In this document: positions 61,229-64,000 of the stretch, one piece after another
How positions within the stretch are numbered: position 1 is the first letter of the stretch
How the letters are laid out: the number at the start of each line of letters is the position of its first letter
Assembly: GCA_021229015.1 (NCBI GenBank)
Contig: CM037783.1
Location: 9,619,324 to 9,683,323, forward strand
DNA length: 64,000 nucleotides
Reading direction: 5' to 3'
DNA from: Solen grandis
Taxonomy: Eukaryota > Mollusca > Bivalvia > Adapedonta > Solenidae
The notes under the pieces: model-generated
The model's input: only the letters and a program-made list of their open reading frames with translations
Database searches by the model: none
Told to the model about the DNA's origin: nothing
Position numbers and translations under genes: made by a program

Positions 61229-62237
61229 CAGTACATGCCGCTATATCTTGGACTGCTGTTTCGCGTTGACCAATATATCGCGGTTGATCTATGGACCCAA
61301 AAAATATATTCTGGTTGATCTATGGACCCCAAAAATATATAGCGTCATTTGCATTGGCTTACCACTAAACTAATCTATCTCCTTCTATATCTATATGTAT
61401 TTAAAAGAGTTTTGCGGTCAGTATTTCACTTGATAGTGCACTGACATGCGGAAGTGATAACAATTAAACACCCCAGGTGGTAAGCTATTGTGTTTGGGGG
61501 CAGTTGATGATTACGCAATCGAGTGTTAATGATCGGATCCAACCACAGTAATCAGCATTTAATTAGTATGGACATTCAATACCAAGCAGATACTCAATAA
61601 AATAAACAAACATTATCTAAAATCTGCTGCATAAACCTAAATAATGGTATTTTTGTTTATTATACTATCGTGCATAATCTTACCATGGATTAAAAAGTCC
61701 TGGAAAATAGCCAATCTTTTTCACCGGAAGTAAACAATAAATGATAATTAGATCAGCGTTACCTGGTAATTCGTTTCATTTAAACATTAACAAGGTTTCT
61801 CATATCAATACATCATATTAAGTACACCTCAGCTTAATTTCAAATAGCGATAAATTGTAATGGAATGGCAATTTTCACATTAACATTGTTCTTATAAACA
61901 ATGGATGGCGTATAATTTATTATAATGAGATATACTGAAAAGTTACGTAACCACTTCACATCACCATACCGTACACACTACTTTCTGAATCACCAGCAAT
62001 TACAGTACAAAAAAGAAAAAAAAACACAGAAGAAAACCCAGAATCAATGATTATGGAATTGTTTTAAATAACTCTATAAATAAAATAATGTTTATTGCTT
62101 TTTATTAGGGTTTTTCAAGAAAATGAGACTATCACAAAGACACTTGGATATAGCATTCTCAAACCTATTACGCGGACCAATAGAATGCGGTATTTGGGCT
62201 TGGACCCCAAGAACCGCGATATAGCGGTGTTGTACTG
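61229..62237. mobile_element. pogo/Tigger-like non-autonomous DNA transposon, 1,009 bp
   Basis: The ends are CAGTACATGCCGCTATATC and the complement of CAGTACAACACCGCTATATC, flanked by TA on both sides (61,227-61,228 and 62,238-62,239). TA duplication and CAGT termini fit the Tc1/mariner-pogo group. No transposase ORF is seen. The interior (61,660-61,985) matches 3435-3752 in the element inserted in copy A. Confidence 0.82.
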
Positions 62238-64000
62238 TAATGAAAATATTCAAAATCAAAATAATTATTATCGTAGGAAAAATCAAATAATTAATTTGAA
62301 AAAAACAACAACAAAAAAACAACAAAAAACGATGGTAATTTAGATATGAAATAGCCAAATATGACAAAGTATACCCTAATTTTAAAAAGCTTTTGAAAAA
62401 GAAAATGGTTAGAGTATCTTAAAAACAATCACACCAGTTCTTTAGATTTCTCTGATGACAATGCTTATGAAGTCATGCAAAAATAGACCGAAAGACTTTT
62501 TAAGTTAGATAGAACTCCATATCTCTGAGATAGTATTTTTCTCTGGAATGCTATGGAGAGGAAAATTCTACCATGCATCAATAATGATGCTCCCCAAAGT
62601 GCCCTTTTTAAGGTAATAGCGGTAATTTGGCCTGTATGGTTGAGGCTGACTAAAAAACATTTACTTTAACGTGTAAGTGATAAACAGTGACGATGGTACT
62701 ATAGTTAAGGGGTCTGGAATGTTTGTTTACAGAATTGATCCGCGTATTGTTCGTTCCAGTGTTGTACAATGAAGATAAAAATCTAGTTCTGCTTTTAAAG
62801 AAATTGATTTACACCCAAAATCAAAAGCAAACTTATGTTTTCTTGGTGTTATTATTAAATCTTTCAGTTAGGAAGTTTCCTTTTGGCTGATATGGATAGG
62901 AAATAGTTGTAACATTTTGATAAGTTTTGGTGTTTGTGTTTTTGTGTGTTGGGATAAATAGAGTTGCTGTATATAAAAGTATGGATCAATGGTTTTGGAG
63001 ACAGCAGACTTACAGGTACAGCAAGAGAATTGTGTTCAACACAATGAACGGAGTCTGGACAATAAAAACGGGGGTGAATAAACTGTAGCCACTAGTTCTC
63101 CATAGGATATTTATTTTCTGAAAGTTGCAGGAATGAGTCTTCAAAAAGCTTCTCCACAGTCATTGACATACATTGGAATATATACTAGGATGATTCCAAA
63201 TTAGGGATTTTATGAGTTGTGAACGTAAAGGGATCATTATCCTATTATATATAATGTTTCAGGTGTATTCAATTAGTGATCTAAGAAGTATTCTAAAGAA
63301 TATGAAATGATTATTTATTGGGTTGAATTTGACATTTACAACTGAACAATATTAAGAAGGAAGGAGAAAATAATGCTTTAGGATATTTGGGGTTGGCACT
63401 TGGAAGTCTAAAGAAGGTGTACAGGATTTGTTGTTTTAATTTGTATACATTTATATGACTTTCAATATAAATAGGAGAAAAAGGAAACTCTGAAAGACTG
63501 CAACATCCTGTTGAAATATTTGCTAATTTTGCATAAAAAGTGTATTCTGGATATTGAGTGTCATTATGGGAAATTTTTAACAAAATTGATTTTTTTCACA
63601 AATATCTTGAGATGTCAGCAAGGAATTATCCAAAACTGAAGAGGCTAATCATTTAAAAGAGAAAAAAAGTGAGAGAAGTGTTTATATTCAACGAAATATT
63701 TTTATTATAATTGTGGATTCTTATTTGTTTCTATGATTATACAGAATATTGTTTGAATGCCAGTGCAACGAAGCAACTCCTGAATATAATTGTGACATGC
63801 ACGCTATTGAGTTCAACACATTACAAAGCATTCATCTTCATTAAGGTTTAACAGTATGGGGATTGTCCAGTTTCGGAGAAAAAAAATTTGTTGAGAAAAA
63901 AATCCTCCATCTTTCCACTGAGAATCTTGCAATGCTTCAGGGTGGCTTCAAAAAGTAGTCACAATTGACAAATGCTTATTTACTTGGAGTGCCGTCTTAA
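62238..64000. other. Intergenic, no gene seen
   Basis: AT-rich. A poly(A)/(CAA)n run lies at 62,298-62,330. No exon, SINE or TIR element is recognised. Confidence 0.45.

Overview
This window looks like nuclear DNA from a bivalve mollusc, most likely a heterodont clam. The reasons are AT-rich non-coding sequence, tRNA-derived SINEs ending in a GGACGTTAAACCCAACAAAC-type tail, and several repeats I recognise from bivalve genomes: a ~145-bp tandem with an AACTTGGTCAGAATGTT core, a CTCACCTGAGC-bounded element, a TTCCCTCATA MITE and a CCCCTACCG MITE. The species cannot be fixed from sequence alone. There are no prokaryotic operons, rRNAs or CRISPR arrays.

Positions 1-34,526 are a head-to-tail chain of Helitron-like elements of the Helentron/HINE ('pearl'-like) type. 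Their 5' ends carry an AGGACTTTCTGC...GCAGAAAGTCCT hairpin followed by TTA/TTC-rich sequence. Their 3' ends carry GCAGAAAGTCCTAT, a 7-bp-stem hairpin and CTAG|T. Between the ends lie ~455-bp tandem units with pairs of the CREB/ATF palindrome TGACGTCA, set 10 bp centre to centre. I count about 110 exact TGACGTCA octamers in 34.5 kb, where chance would give about one or fewer. Three long paralogous inserts (A 1264-9363, B 12524-19341, C 26200-27697) alternate with blocks of these units. A 100-bp assembly gap (34,527-34,626) ends the chain. No RepHel transposase is visible.

Positions 34,627-64,000 are ordinary accessory DNA: SINEs of three families on both strands, TIR elements (piggyBac-like, pogo-like, foldback), a ~145-bp tandem array (35,796-36,712), a 44-bp minisatellite of about 30 copies (47,178-48,570) and a local tandem duplication (44,844-45,484). 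The only well-supported host gene is a three-exon gene at 39,833-43,241 with correct splice sites and matching phases at both introns. It encodes an unrecognised protein of about 220 residues. A second coding-like stretch in another frame follows its stop, which suggests a one-base frameshift. A possible exon of another gene lies at 55,286-55,470.
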